DNA of 10,256 nucleotides from Rhodoferax sp. (GCA_020048255.1 JAIFMR010000219.1:1-10256); one strand, 5' to 3'; counted from the stretch's first letter, positions 1-6,739 are shown. The notes: generated from the sequence alone by a model not told the origin. Translations and numbers: made by a program.

Positions 1-522
1 GACATGGAGATCGTGACCTATGTGCTGGCAGGCGACCTGGCGCACAAGGACAGCATGGGCAATGTCAAGTCGATCCTGCCGGGTGAGGTGCAGCGCATGA
101 GCGCCGGCACCGGTGTGCGCCACAGCGAGTTCAACCACGCACCCCATGACACCACGCATTTGCTGCAGATCTGGATCCTGCCCGACGTGCAGGGCATCTC
201 GCCAAGCTACGAGCAAAAGACCTTTGCAGCGGCCGACAAGCAAGGGCGCCTGTGCCTGGTGGCATCGCCTGATGCAGCCCAGGGTTCGGTCAAAATTCAT
301 GCGGATGCGCGGTTGTTTGCCGGACTTTTTGATGGCGAGCAAAGCGCACAGCTGCCATTGGATCGCCGCCGCAAAGCCTATGTGCATCTGGTGCGTGGCC
401 AGTTGCAGGTCAATGGCATGGCCTTGACCACAGGTGATGCGGCCTTGCTGGCGGATGAGGCGCTGCTGACACTGCAAGACGGTGTCGACGCCGAAGTGCT
501 GGTGTTTGATTTGACGGCTTGA
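1..522 (+). CDS. Pirin family protein (bicupin), 5'-truncated by window edge
   Basis: This is the C-terminal 173 residues of a pirin/YhaK-like bicupin. The reading frame is open from base 1. The first codons read D-M-E-I-V-T-Y-V-L, which in pirins normally follow an H-P-H-R segment, so the start codon and the first two metal-ligand histidines lie upstream of the window. Counting from the Met at base 4, a pirin-like GVRHSEFNH segment at residues 37-45 carries the other expected metal ligands, His40 and Glu42. The second, degenerate cupin half runs from about residue 85 to 170. Bacterial pirins are cytosolic metal-binding proteins; some, such as E. coli YhiW/YhaK relatives, have quercetinase activity or respond to oxidants, but the role of this copy cannot be told. 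It ends in TGA, 38 bp before the oxidoreductase gene on the same strand, with which it probably forms a small unit. The family call is secure and the function is open. Confidence 0.9.
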   Translation, partial: DMEIVTYVLAGDLAHKDSMGNVKSILPGEVQRMSAGTGVRHSEFNHAPHDTTHLLQIWILPDVQGISPSYEQKTFAAADKQGRLCLVASPDAAQGSVKIHADARLFAGLFDGEQSAQLPLDRRRKAYVHLVRGQLQVNGMALTTGDAALLADEALLTLQDGVDAEVLVFDLTA

Positions 523-547
523 ACTTTTTTACCCCTTTTTTTACTTC

Positions 548-552
548 AGGAG
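548..552 (+). promoter_or_regulatory. Shine-Dalgarno for the flavodoxin-fold oxidoreductase
   Basis: AGGAG lies 8 bases before the ATG at 561. It decides the start: the frame is open back to a TTG at 519, but that longer version would begin inside the pirin stop region, encode a T-run-derived, non-conserved leader (N-F-F-T-P-F-F) and have no ribosome site of its own. Confidence 0.8.
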
Positions 553-560
553 TTTTCATC

Positions 561-1115
561 ATGGCCAATGTGGCAGTTGTTTTTCATTCTGGTTACGGCC
601 ACACCCTGCGTATGGCGCAATCTGTAGCCGACGGTGCCGGCGCCGAGTTGGTCATCATCGATGCCGATGGCAACCTGTCCGACGAGGGTTGGGCGACGCT
701 CAATGACGCGGATGCCATCATCATGGGTAGCCCGACCTACATGGGGTCGGTGAGTTGGCAGTTCAAGAAATTTGCCGACGCTTCCAGTCGGCCCTGGTTC
801 AAGCAGGCCTGGAAAGACAAGGTTTTTGCGGGTTTCACCAACAGCGCCACCATGAATGGTGACAAGTTGTCGACGCTGCATTACTTGTTCACCCTGGCCA
901 TGCAGCACGGTGGCATCTGGGTTGGCACAGCCATGATGCCCAGCAACAGCAAGGCGGCGCAGCGTAACGACTTGAACTACGTGGGCTCGTTCAGCGGTGC
1001 CATGGCGCAGTCGCCTTCGGACAGTTCCCCCGCTGAAATGCTGCCAGGCGACCTGGAGACCGCGCGCTTGTTTGGCCAGCGGGTGGCCACGGTGGCAGCC
1101 CGGCTGGCGCGCTGA
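561..1115 (+). CDS. Flavodoxin-fold NAD(P)H-dependent oxidoreductase (WrbA/flavodoxin-like)
   Basis: This 184-residue cytosolic protein has the flavodoxin fold. After the first beta strand (VAVVFHS) comes a phosphate-binding loop for FMN, H9-S-G-Y-G-H-T15. Two further FMN-contacting loops follow: G56-S-P-T-Y-M-G-S63, and G91-F-T-N-S-A-T-M-N-G100 followed by a G-G-I-W-V-G strand at 117-122. This order is that of WrbA-type NAD(P)H:quinone oxidoreductases and related flavodoxin-family proteins, which reduce quinones or other acceptors by two electrons using FMN. It is slightly shorter than WrbA (about 200 residues), and I do not assign the wrbA name. It follows the pirin gene by 38 bp on the same strand; pirins next to small oxidoreductases suggest a shared redox or quinone-stress role, which is inference. 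The ATG at 561 is chosen because of the Shine-Dalgarno at 548-552. Confidence 0.85.
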   Translation: MANVAVVFHSGYGHTLRMAQSVADGAGAELVIIDADGNLSDEGWATLNDADAIIMGSPTYMGSVSWQFKKFADASSRPWFKQAWKDKVFAGFTNSATMNGDKLSTLHYLFTLAMQHGGIWVGTAMMPSNSKAAQRNDLNYVGSFSGAMAQSPSDSSPAEMLPGDLETARLFGQRVATVAARLAR

Positions 1116-1121
1116 TTGCTA

Positions 1122-1162
1122 CCGGCTGCTGAAACGCAGCCCGGATACAGGGCAGAATCCGG
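1122..1162. repeat. Two overlapping inverted repeats ahead of the TonB receptor gene
   Basis: In the 75-bp gap between the oxidoreductase stop and the receptor start, GGCTGC (1124-1129) pairs with GCAGCC (1136-1141) around the loop TGAAAC. The stem extends by CC/GG past one bulged C (1122-1144). A second inverted repeat, CCGGAT (1141-1146) with ATCCGG (1157-1162), reuses bases 1141-1144, so the two hairpins would exclude each other. No T-run follows either one, so a standard intrinsic terminator is unlikely. They could be a 5'-UTR control structure or a protein-binding site. The symmetry is plain in the sequence; any function is a guess. Confidence 0.4.
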
Positions 1163-1190
1163 ATCATTGTCATCATTGAAGCCGTGTCCT

Positions 1191-3173
1191 ATGAAATGCC
1201 CTATTTATGTTGTTCAGCCACCCCATCGCAGCTTGCTGCGTGTGGCCCTGTCGCTGGGGGTGTTTGCAGCCTGCGGAACGGCAAGCGCCCAGGTTTCCGA
1301 AAAAGATTTTCTGGACGACATGCCCGTGGTCATCAGTGTCTCGCGCTTGCAGCAGCGCCTGGATGAAACGCCGGGTGCGGTCACGGTGCTGGACCGGGAC
1401 ACCATACGCCGCTCAGGCGCGCGTGATGTCGCCGACCTGATGCGTCTGGTGCCGGGTTTTCAGGTCAGTTCATCGTTTGAAAGTGTGGCGCCTTTGGTCA
1501 GCTACCACGGTGCCTTTGACTCGTATTCCAATCGGCTTGAATTGTTGATTGACGGGCGTTCAGTCTACTCACCGTACTTTATCGGCAGCATTGGCCCGGG
1601 CCTGCAGACGGTAGCGCTGGAAGACATAGAGCGCATCGAGGTGCTGCGCGGCTCTAATTCGGCAGCTTACGGTGCGCGTGCCATTTTGGGCGTGATCAAC
1701 ATCGTGACCCGGCACACTGCCGACACCCTGGGTGCACAGGGCGCATTGAGCTTGGGTGAAAACGGGGTTCGGGACGCCCAAGCGCGCATCGGTTGGGGTG
1801 ATGACCGAAGCACCTTCAGGCTGAACATGGATAGTCGTTCTGACGATGGTTTGACCGGTGCCAACGGCCACAACCGGGTGTCCCGGCTGAATTTTCGTGC
1901 GGATGTCAACCCGATTCCTGGGGATGAGCTGCAAGTTCGCCTGGGGGCCATGTCCATCTTTGCCGGCAAAGGTTTTGCCGGCAATGCGGACAACAATTTG
2001 CGCGACTCAAGTTTTGACGCCAGTTACGCGCAGCTGGACTACAAACGCGTCCTGAATGCCAATGCCGATCTGTCATTCAAGCTCTCCCACAGCCAGGAAG
2101 ATTATCGAGACGAGTACCCCTACTCGTTGCTGCCTTATGGCATCAATGACGTCTACATGGTTCGCGGCAATGGCCAAGCCAGCAGCGATTCTTTGACATT
2201 GCAGTACACCCAGAGGCACAGCGACACCGTGCGAACCGTGTCTGGCGGTGAATTTCGCAGCGAACGCATTGAGTCCAGCGCGCTCTACAACACCGACGCC
2301 ACCTTTGTGACAGATTTCACCCGGCTATTTGGCAACGTCGAGTGGCGTGTCAGCCCCAACTGGCTGGTCAACGCGGGGGCCATGGCCGAAAGAAGCAGTG
2401 TGAACGGCTCCACCGTGTCACCTCGCGTGATGCTGAATTGGCATATGACACCCGGCCAAACGCTGCGTGTTGGCGTGTCTAAGGCGTTCCGGCCGGCCAG
2501 CAATTATGAAAATTTCGCTGATTTACGGTTTGTCTGGAACGGTTACGTGCTGGGCATCAACACCGTGGCCCGCGGCAATGTGCAACCCGAGACGGTGGTG
2601 GCGCACGAGATGGGTTACCTGGGTAATTTTCCAAAGCACGATTTGAGTGTCGATATGCGGGTATTTCATGAGCAGATCGACGGATTCATCAGGCAGCAAA
2701 ATGGCAAAGGGATACGTTATTACCTCAACGAAGAAGACTTTCCGATTCATGGCGTCGAATACCAGGTCAAGTGGAAGCCATGGACGGGCGCGCAGCTGGT
2801 TTGGAACCAGAGTTACGTCAATATCGACGCTTCGCTCACCCGGCCTGGTGGCGACCTTGACGAGTTCAATGGGACCTCGATGGCAGCTCCTAAGCTGACC
2901 AGTTCTCTGGTCTACTTCCAAAAATTTCCTCAGGGTTGGGATATGACACTGGCACACCATGATTACGGTACGGCCACCTTGGCTGGATCTGGTGTGGGAA
3001 GTCGGGTCGCCACCACGCGAACCGATTTCAGGCTGGCTAAAGCGATGCGTTGGGGCACGAGCCGGGGCGAGGTGGCCTTGGTGGTGCAGAACCTGGGCTC
3101 GCCTTACCCGGACTTTGACCCGGCCTTCAGCTTTCAACGCCGTGCTTTTGTCACGCTTCGTTTGGAAAACTGA
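1191..3173 (+). CDS. TonB-dependent outer-membrane receptor
   Basis: This 660-residue protein is close in length to CirA (about 660) and a little longer than BtuB (about 614). An N-terminal signal peptide has a basic segment (H12-R13), a hydrophobic core at about 15-28, and an Ala-Ser-Ala/Gln cleavage site after residue 33. A TonB-box-like stretch, M-P-V-V-I-S-V-S-R, spans 44-52. The plug domain covers about 56-174, with E-T-P-G-A-V-T-V-L at 59-67, the L-V-P-G-F motif at 86-90 and the hallmark R-I-E-V-L-R-G at 148-154 plus G-V-I-N-I-V-T-R at 167-174. The rest is a 22-strand-type beta barrel with many alternating strands, ending in the terminal strand F-V-T-L-R-L-E-N. Such receptors import scarce ligands across the outer membrane using TonB energy; nothing here identifies the ligand. 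The ATG at 1191 directly precedes the signal peptide, although its ribosome site is weak (GAAG); the frame stays open to a TTG at 1116 without a credible start. It is the first gene of a tight three-gene unit with a binding protein and a sensor kinase. Confidence 0.92.
   Translation: MKCPIYVVQPPHRSLLRVALSLGVFAACGTASAQVSEKDFLDDMPVVISVSRLQQRLDETPGAVTVLDRDTIRRSGARDVADLMRLVPGFQVSSSFESVAPLVSYHGAFDSYSNRLELLIDGRSVYSPYFIGSIGPGLQTVALEDIERIEVLRGSNSAAYGARAILGVINIVTRHTADTLGAQGALSLGENGVRDAQARIGWGDDRSTFRLNMDSRSDDGLTGANGHNRVSRLNFRADVNPIPGDELQVRLGAMSIFAGKGFAGNADNNLRDSSFDASYAQLDYKRVLNANADLSFKLSHSQEDYRDEYPYSLLPYGINDVYMVRGNGQASSDSLTLQYTQRHSDTVRTVSGGEFRSERIESSALYNTDATFVTDFTRLFGNVEWRVSPNWLVNAGAMAERSSVNGSTVSPRVMLNWHMTPGQTLRVGVSKAFRPASNYENFADLRFVWNGYVLGINTVARGNVQPETVVAHEMGYLGNFPKHDLSVDMRVFHEQIDGFIRQQNGKGIRYYLNEEDFPIHGVEYQVKWKPWTGAQLVWNQSYVNIDASLTRPGGDLDEFNGTSMAAPKLTSSLVYFQKFPQGWDMTLAHHDYGTATLAGSGVGSRVATTRTDFRLAKAMRWGTSRGEVALVVQNLGSPYPDFDPAFSFQRRAFVTLRLEN
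1959..1984. repeat. Duplicated palindrome inside the TonB receptor gene
   Basis: The perfect 12-base palindrome TTTGCCGGCAAA (1959-1970) is followed 15 bases on by the related palindrome TTGCCGGCAA (1975-1984). In the protein this reads as the tandem pair F-A-G-K-G / F-A-G-N in the early barrel. It looks like a 15-bp, five-codon local duplication that keeps the frame. Confidence 0.6.
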
Positions 3174-3183
3174 TTCCTAGCCC

Positions 3184-4143
3184 ATGTGGCGCGATCTGCG
3201 TAACTTGTTTTGCGCCTGGCTGATGGGCTTTACGGCCATGTCTGCCTGGGCTCAGCCCGTGAGTGCTGATGTGCGCGTGCTGGTGGTCCGCAGCGACGCC
3301 AGTGCGGCTTATGCCGACGCAGCGCAAGCCTTGGTGGAGGCACTGCAGCGCAAAGGTGTGGCGCGGGGGGATGTTCACCAACTTTTGGCCAGTGAATTGG
3401 TTGCACGCTTGAAAACTGACGCAAAACCTGTGGCCAGTGTGTACGTGGCCCTGGGCTCGGATGCCACCAACCTGCTGTTGGATAAGTCCTTCACCGCGCC
3501 GGTTCTCAGTGCCCTGGTGCCGCGACGCAGTTTTGAGCGCATGCTGCAAGTTTATGGCCGGGTGGCATCAAGCCAATTGAGTGCGATTTATCTTGACCAA
3601 CCCCTGGGGCGGCACCTGTCTTTGATCAAGCAGGCTTTGCCGCAAGCCAAACGCCTGGGCGTGTTGTGGGGTCCGGATTCGATGCTGTCCGCCAGCAATT
3701 TGAAAGCCGTGGCCTCGGCCAGCGGCATGAGTTTGCGCGAGGCCCGGGTGACGGGTGCCACGGGTGTGTTTGCTGATCTGAATGAGGTTTTGGGCGACAG
3801 TGATGTGTTTCTGGCCCTGGCAGACTCGCTGGTTTTCAATGGCACCAGTATTCAGAATATTTTGTTGGCCACATTCCGCGCCGAGGTGCCCATGGTGGCG
3901 TTTTCACCAGCTTATGTGCGCGCGGGTGCCTTGATGGCGGTGTACACCAGGCCGGCACAAGCGGGCATCCAGGCTGCCGATCTGGTCGCCAACGTGCTGG
4001 CTGGCAAAGGGCTGCCAGACCACGCCGTCGAACCCAACGATTTTGAAGTGGGCATCAACCAGCATGTGGCACGCTCTTTGGGCTTGACGCTCGATGGTGC
4101 CGCTTTGCGCCTGGCACTGCGCCGCCTGGAGCGCCTGCCATGA
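3184..4143 (+). CDS. Orphan periplasmic substrate-binding protein (ABC_sub_bind / COG2984 type)
   Basis: This 319-residue secreted protein has the usual length for the ABC_sub_bind family (PF04392, which includes the tryptophan-linked TrpX). A signal peptide occupies residues 1-23, with a basic start (R3, R6), a hydrophobic core from 8 to 20 and an Ala-Trp-Ala/Gln cleavage site. There is no lipobox cysteine at that site, so it is expected to be soluble in the periplasm. Two Rossmann-like lobes follow: the first opens at V30-R-V-L-V-V and contains V-A-L-G-S-D-A-T-N (88-96), and the second opens near L158-G-V-L-W-G-P-D. The family's C-terminal signature is at 285-300 (NDFEVGINQHVARSLG). No permease or ATPase gene lies beside it. 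Instead it follows the TonB receptor by 10 bp and overlaps the kinase start by 4 bp (ATGA), which suggests that it feeds ligand information to the kinase. No clear Shine-Dalgarno precedes the ATG at 3184, so translation is probably coupled to the receptor gene. Confidence 0.85.
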   Translation: MWRDLRNLFCAWLMGFTAMSAWAQPVSADVRVLVVRSDASAAYADAAQALVEALQRKGVARGDVHQLLASELVARLKTDAKPVASVYVALGSDATNLLLDKSFTAPVLSALVPRRSFERMLQVYGRVASSQLSAIYLDQPLGRHLSLIKQALPQAKRLGVLWGPDSMLSASNLKAVASASGMSLREARVTGATGVFADLNEVLGDSDVFLALADSLVFNGTSIQNILLATFRAEVPMVAFSPAYVRAGALMAVYTRPAQAGIQAADLVANVLAGKGLPDHAVEPNDFEVGINQHVARSLGLTLDGAALRLALRRLERLP

Positions 4144-6092
4144 AGTTGCTCGACATCCGCTCGCGCATGTTGTTGGCGGCGTTGTTGCCTCTGGTGCTGG
4201 TGAGCACGCTACTGGCTTTTGTGTATTTGTTGGCACGTTTTGATGACATGCAGGAGTCTTACCAGCAGCGCAATCGCTCGGTGGCCAGGCAGATTGCCAT
4301 GGCCAGTGAGTATGGTTTGTTTTCGGCCAACTTTGTGCAACTTCAGGCACTGGCTGCAGGTGCGTTGAACGAAAACGATGTCCGCTGGGTCAGCATCCTG
4401 GATGAACGTGGCCAAACATTGGTGAGCGCAGGTGAGCGCGTGGCATCTGTGCCCGTGGCCTTGGGCACCCTGGAAACGCAGGGTTTTGATGGGGTGCGGC
4501 GCATTGATTGGCTGAGCCAGCCAGTGCGCAGCAACAGCATGCCGCTCGATGACTTGTTTGAAAAGGGTTCTGCGGCGGATGACAAGGGGGCGCCCTTGCT
4601 GGGACAGGTGGTGGTGGTGTTTTCACGCCAGTCGGTCGATGTTCGTAAGCGTGACATGTTGTGGGTGGGTGGGCTGATTGGGCTGGCGGGTTTGATTTTT
4701 GGCATGCTGCTGGCCGCCTATTTGAGCCGCGGCGTGTTGCGTCCCGTCAGCCGCATCAGCCGCTTGGTGGAGCGCATTGGGCAAGGTGATTTTGTCGGTG
4801 TGGAGCGCCTGCGTGGGCAAAACCTGGATACCGACCCCTTGCATGATCTGCAAGACCAAATTTTCAGCATGGCCGACCGCCTGGCCCTGGCGCGGGATGA
4901 ACTGGAGCAGCAAGTGCAGTTGGCCACCGCCGCATTGCGCGAGAAAAAGAACGAGGCCGAGCTGGCCAACCTGGCCAAGTCCCGATTTTTGGCAGCGGCG
5001 AGCCACGATTTGCGCCAGCCCACGCATGCGCTGGGCTTGTTTGTGGCCCGCTTGGCGCAGCTGCCGCTCGATGAGCAGGCTGGCAAGCTGATCAAGAACC
5101 TGGAATCGTCGGTGCGTGCCATGCAGAATCTGCTGGACGGCCTGCTGGATATTTCACGCCTGGAGGCGCGGGCGGTGCAAGTCAACAAGCGACCCTTTGC
5201 GCTGTCTGCCCTGTTTGATCAGTTGGCCCAGGACCTGGGACCTGACGCACAAGAGCGCAAGCTGCAGTTGCGACTTCGCCCCAGCGATGTGTGGGTCATG
5301 AGCGATGCCACCCTGGTTTATCGAATACTGTTGAATTTGGTGGGAAATGCCTTGCGCTACACCGAGCGGGGGGGGGTGTTGGTGGCGGCGCGGCACACTG
5401 CCCATGAGCAGGTGTTGCTGCAGGTGTGGGACACCGGTATCGGCATTGCGCCCGAGCATCAGCAGGCGGTTTTTACCGAATTCTTTCAGGTCGCTAATCC
5501 GGCCCGCGACCGTACCAAAGGGCTGGGCCTGGGTCTCAACATCGTGCAGCGCACGGCGGGCCTGCTGGAGCATCCCCTGCAGATGGTGTCCGTATTGGGC
5601 CAGGGTACGCGCTTTAGCCTGGCTCTCCCGTTAGCTCAGAGTCAAACCGATGTGTTGCTGACCGTACCGCTGGACCGGATCGCTGCCGATGACCTGCGGG
5701 GGCAGTGTGTGCTGGTGATTGAGGACGATCTGCTGGCCCGTGCTGCGCTGGTCGATTTGTTGGCCAGTTGGGGCATGCTGGTGCTGCAGGCGCATGACAT
5801 GCAGTCGGCCGTACAGCATCTGGTGGAAGGCGCACGGCCGGCTGTGATTGTGAGTGACTATCGGCTCAGCGAGGGCCACGACGGTATGGCGCTGGTGCAG
5901 GTGTTGCGTGCCAGATTAGGCCAGGACACACCAGCCTTTTTGGTCAGTGGGGATACCGACCCGGCATTGATACAGCGGGCACAGGCCGCGCACCTGACCC
6001 TGCTGCACAAGCCGGTGCGGCCGGCCAAATTGCGGACCTTGTTGCGGCGGCTGGTGTCGGATCAGCGCACTGCAGACAGCGGTTTGTCGTAG
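4140..6092 (+). CDS. Hybrid sensor histidine kinase with C-terminal receiver domain
   Basis: This 650-residue inner-membrane protein has these parts in order. Transmembrane helix 1 is at about 10-32. A periplasmic domain of about 140 residues (33-173) includes a segment like the BarA-type sensor region (M-A-S-E-Y-G-L-F-S-A-N, 54-64). Transmembrane helix 2 is at about 174-196, and a HAMP linker runs to about 250, followed by a coiled coil (about 250-280). The dimerisation domain carries the phospho-acceptor His289 in S-H-D-L-R-Q-P. The ATP-binding domain has the N-box Asn403 (N-L-V-G-N-A-L-R-Y-T), the G1 box D431-T-G-I-G-I-A-P and the G2 box G461-L-G-L-G-L-N. The receiver domain (about 522-638) has acidic residues E528-D529-D530, phospho-acceptor Asp573, Ser603 and Lys624. 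All catalytic residues are present, so it should be active. There is no HPt domain. The ATG overlaps the upstream TGA, implying translational coupling to the binding protein. Its likely partner is the response regulator encoded tail-to-tail on the other strand. Confidence 0.93.
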   Translation: MKLLDIRSRMLLAALLPLVLVSTLLAFVYLLARFDDMQESYQQRNRSVARQIAMASEYGLFSANFVQLQALAAGALNENDVRWVSILDERGQTLVSAGERVASVPVALGTLETQGFDGVRRIDWLSQPVRSNSMPLDDLFEKGSAADDKGAPLLGQVVVVFSRQSVDVRKRDMLWVGGLIGLAGLIFGMLLAAYLSRGVLRPVSRISRLVERIGQGDFVGVERLRGQNLDTDPLHDLQDQIFSMADRLALARDELEQQVQLATAALREKKNEAELANLAKSRFLAAASHDLRQPTHALGLFVARLAQLPLDEQAGKLIKNLESSVRAMQNLLDGLLDISRLEARAVQVNKRPFALSALFDQLAQDLGPDAQERKLQLRLRPSDVWVMSDATLVYRILLNLVGNALRYTERGGVLVAARHTAHEQVLLQVWDTGIGIAPEHQQAVFTEFFQVANPARDRTKGLGLGLNIVQRTAGLLEHPLQMVSVLGQGTRFSLALPLAQSQTDVLLTVPLDRIAADDLRGQCVLVIEDDLLARAALVDLLASWGMLVLQAHDMQSAVQHLVEGARPAVIVSDYRLSEGHDGMALVQVLRARLGQDTPAFLVSGDTDPALIQRAQAAHLTLLHKPVRPAKLRTLLRRLVSDQRTADSGLS

Positions 6093-6712
6093 CCCCAGCG
6101 GCCGGCTTCTAGGGCGGCCTGGGTGCGGGTTTTGACGCCAAAGCCTCGCAAAATGCTGCTGACATGATTTTTGACAGTTTCGTCGGACAGCGACAAAGAC
6201 TCGCTGATGTCGCGGTTGCTGTGGCCGGCCATCAGCAGTTGCAAGACTTCCTGTTGGCGCTGCGTGAAAATCGGGGCTTTGCCCGCATTGGATTGCAGCG
6301 CCGCGTGATGCTGGGCAGCGAAATCGGGCTGCAAGTACACCTCACCCAGTAGAACCTGGCGCAGGGCATGCAGCAGCTCTTCGCTCAAGCCGGATTTGGT
6401 GATGAATCCGGCGGCCCCCTGGGCCAGCACGCGCTGGGCAATGCTGGGGTTGGCCGAGCCCGACAGGATGACCACGGGAAGCTCGGGGTGTTTGTCGCCA
6501 AAAACGGCCAGGGCAGCCAGGCCGTTCATGTCAGGCAGGTGGTAGTCCAGCAGCACCAGGTCCAGGTCGGGGTGGCTTTGCGCTAGCGCAAACGCACTGG
6601 TGCAATCGGGCGCCTCCAGCACCAGCGTGGTTTCAGCGGGGTCCAGCCCCTGCAATACCTGGCTCAGGCCGGCGCGGACCAGCGCGTGGTCGTCAACTAC
6701 CAGAATCTTCAA
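6062..6712 (-). CDS. NarL/FixJ-family (LuxR-type HTH) response regulator
   Basis: This 216-residue cytosolic transcription regulator starts M-K-I-L-V-V-D-D-H. The receiver domain covers 1-120 with acidic pocket D7-D8, phospho-acceptor Asp56 (L-L-D-Y-H-L-P), Ser84 and Lys106 (F-I-T-K-S). A linker precedes a LuxR-type helix-turn-helix at about 148-205, with F-T-Q-R-Q-Q-E-V-L at 149-157 and the recognition region L-S-D-E-T-V-K-N-H-V at 175-184. Length and layout are standard for the family. The start is a TTG (bases 6712-6710), supported by GAGG seven bases upstream and by the canonical receiver N-terminus; no in-frame ATG lies nearby. Its 3' end overlaps the kinase gene by 31 bp in antisense, and its start is 34 bp from the divergent dnaE start. 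Position and pairing make it the probable output of that kinase. Its DNA targets are unknown, with the 1116-1190 region an obvious candidate. Confidence 0.92.
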   Translation of the reverse strand: MKILVVDDHALVRAGLSQVLQGLDPAETTLVLEAPDCTSAFALAQSHPDLDLVLLDYHLPDMNGLAALAVFGDKHPELPVVILSGSANPSIAQRVLAQGAAGFITKSGLSEELLHALRQVLLGEVYLQPDFAAQHHAALQSNAGKAPIFTQRQQEVLQLLMAGHSNRDISESLSLSDETVKNHVSSILRGFGVKTRTQAALEAGRWGYDKPLSAVR

Positions 6713-6719
6713 ATGGGGG

Positions 6720-6723
6720 CCTC
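6720..6723 (-). promoter_or_regulatory. Shine-Dalgarno supporting the TTG start of the response regulator
   Basis: Read on the minus strand, GAGG sits seven bases before the TTG codon at 6712-6710. This spacing is good and favours TTG as the true start rather than an internal site. Confidence 0.6.
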
Positions 6724-6733
6724 GTCGCTTTCC

Positions 6734-6739
6734 TACAAT
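6734..6739 (+). promoter_or_regulatory. Candidate -10 element for dnaE
   Basis: TACAAT differs from the sigma-70 -10 consensus at one base and ends seven bases before the dnaE ATG at 6747. No convincing -35 hexamer is seen 16-18 bases upstream (around 6710-6717). If real, transcription would begin at about 6746-6747, leaving almost no 5' leader on the dnaE message. It is a single-hexamer match, so confidence is modest. Confidence 0.35.

Noticed and set aside
525..542. T6 and T7 runs after the pirin stop, as an intrinsic terminator
   Set aside because: No stable GC-rich hairpin lies directly before either run, and the ribosome site of the next gene follows immediately.
519..560. A TTG start 14 codons upstream for the oxidoreductase
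   Set aside because: The added residues come from T-runs, are not like the family, and the Shine-Dalgarno at 548-552 points to the ATG at 561.
1116..1190. Cobalamin or other known riboswitch ahead of the TonB receptor
   Set aside because: Only 75 bases are available and no conserved riboswitch core is visible; a cobalamin riboswitch is roughly 200 nt long.
1116..1190. N-terminal extension of the TonB receptor from a TTG at 1116
   Set aside because: The signal peptide begins naturally at the ATG at 1191, and an extra 25 residues (polar, Pro/Ser-rich) before it would be abnormal for a secreted protein.
2523..3137. A 204-codon minus-strand open frame
   Set aside because: Antisense to the TonB receptor barrel with no domain motif; best explained by codon bias of the real gene.
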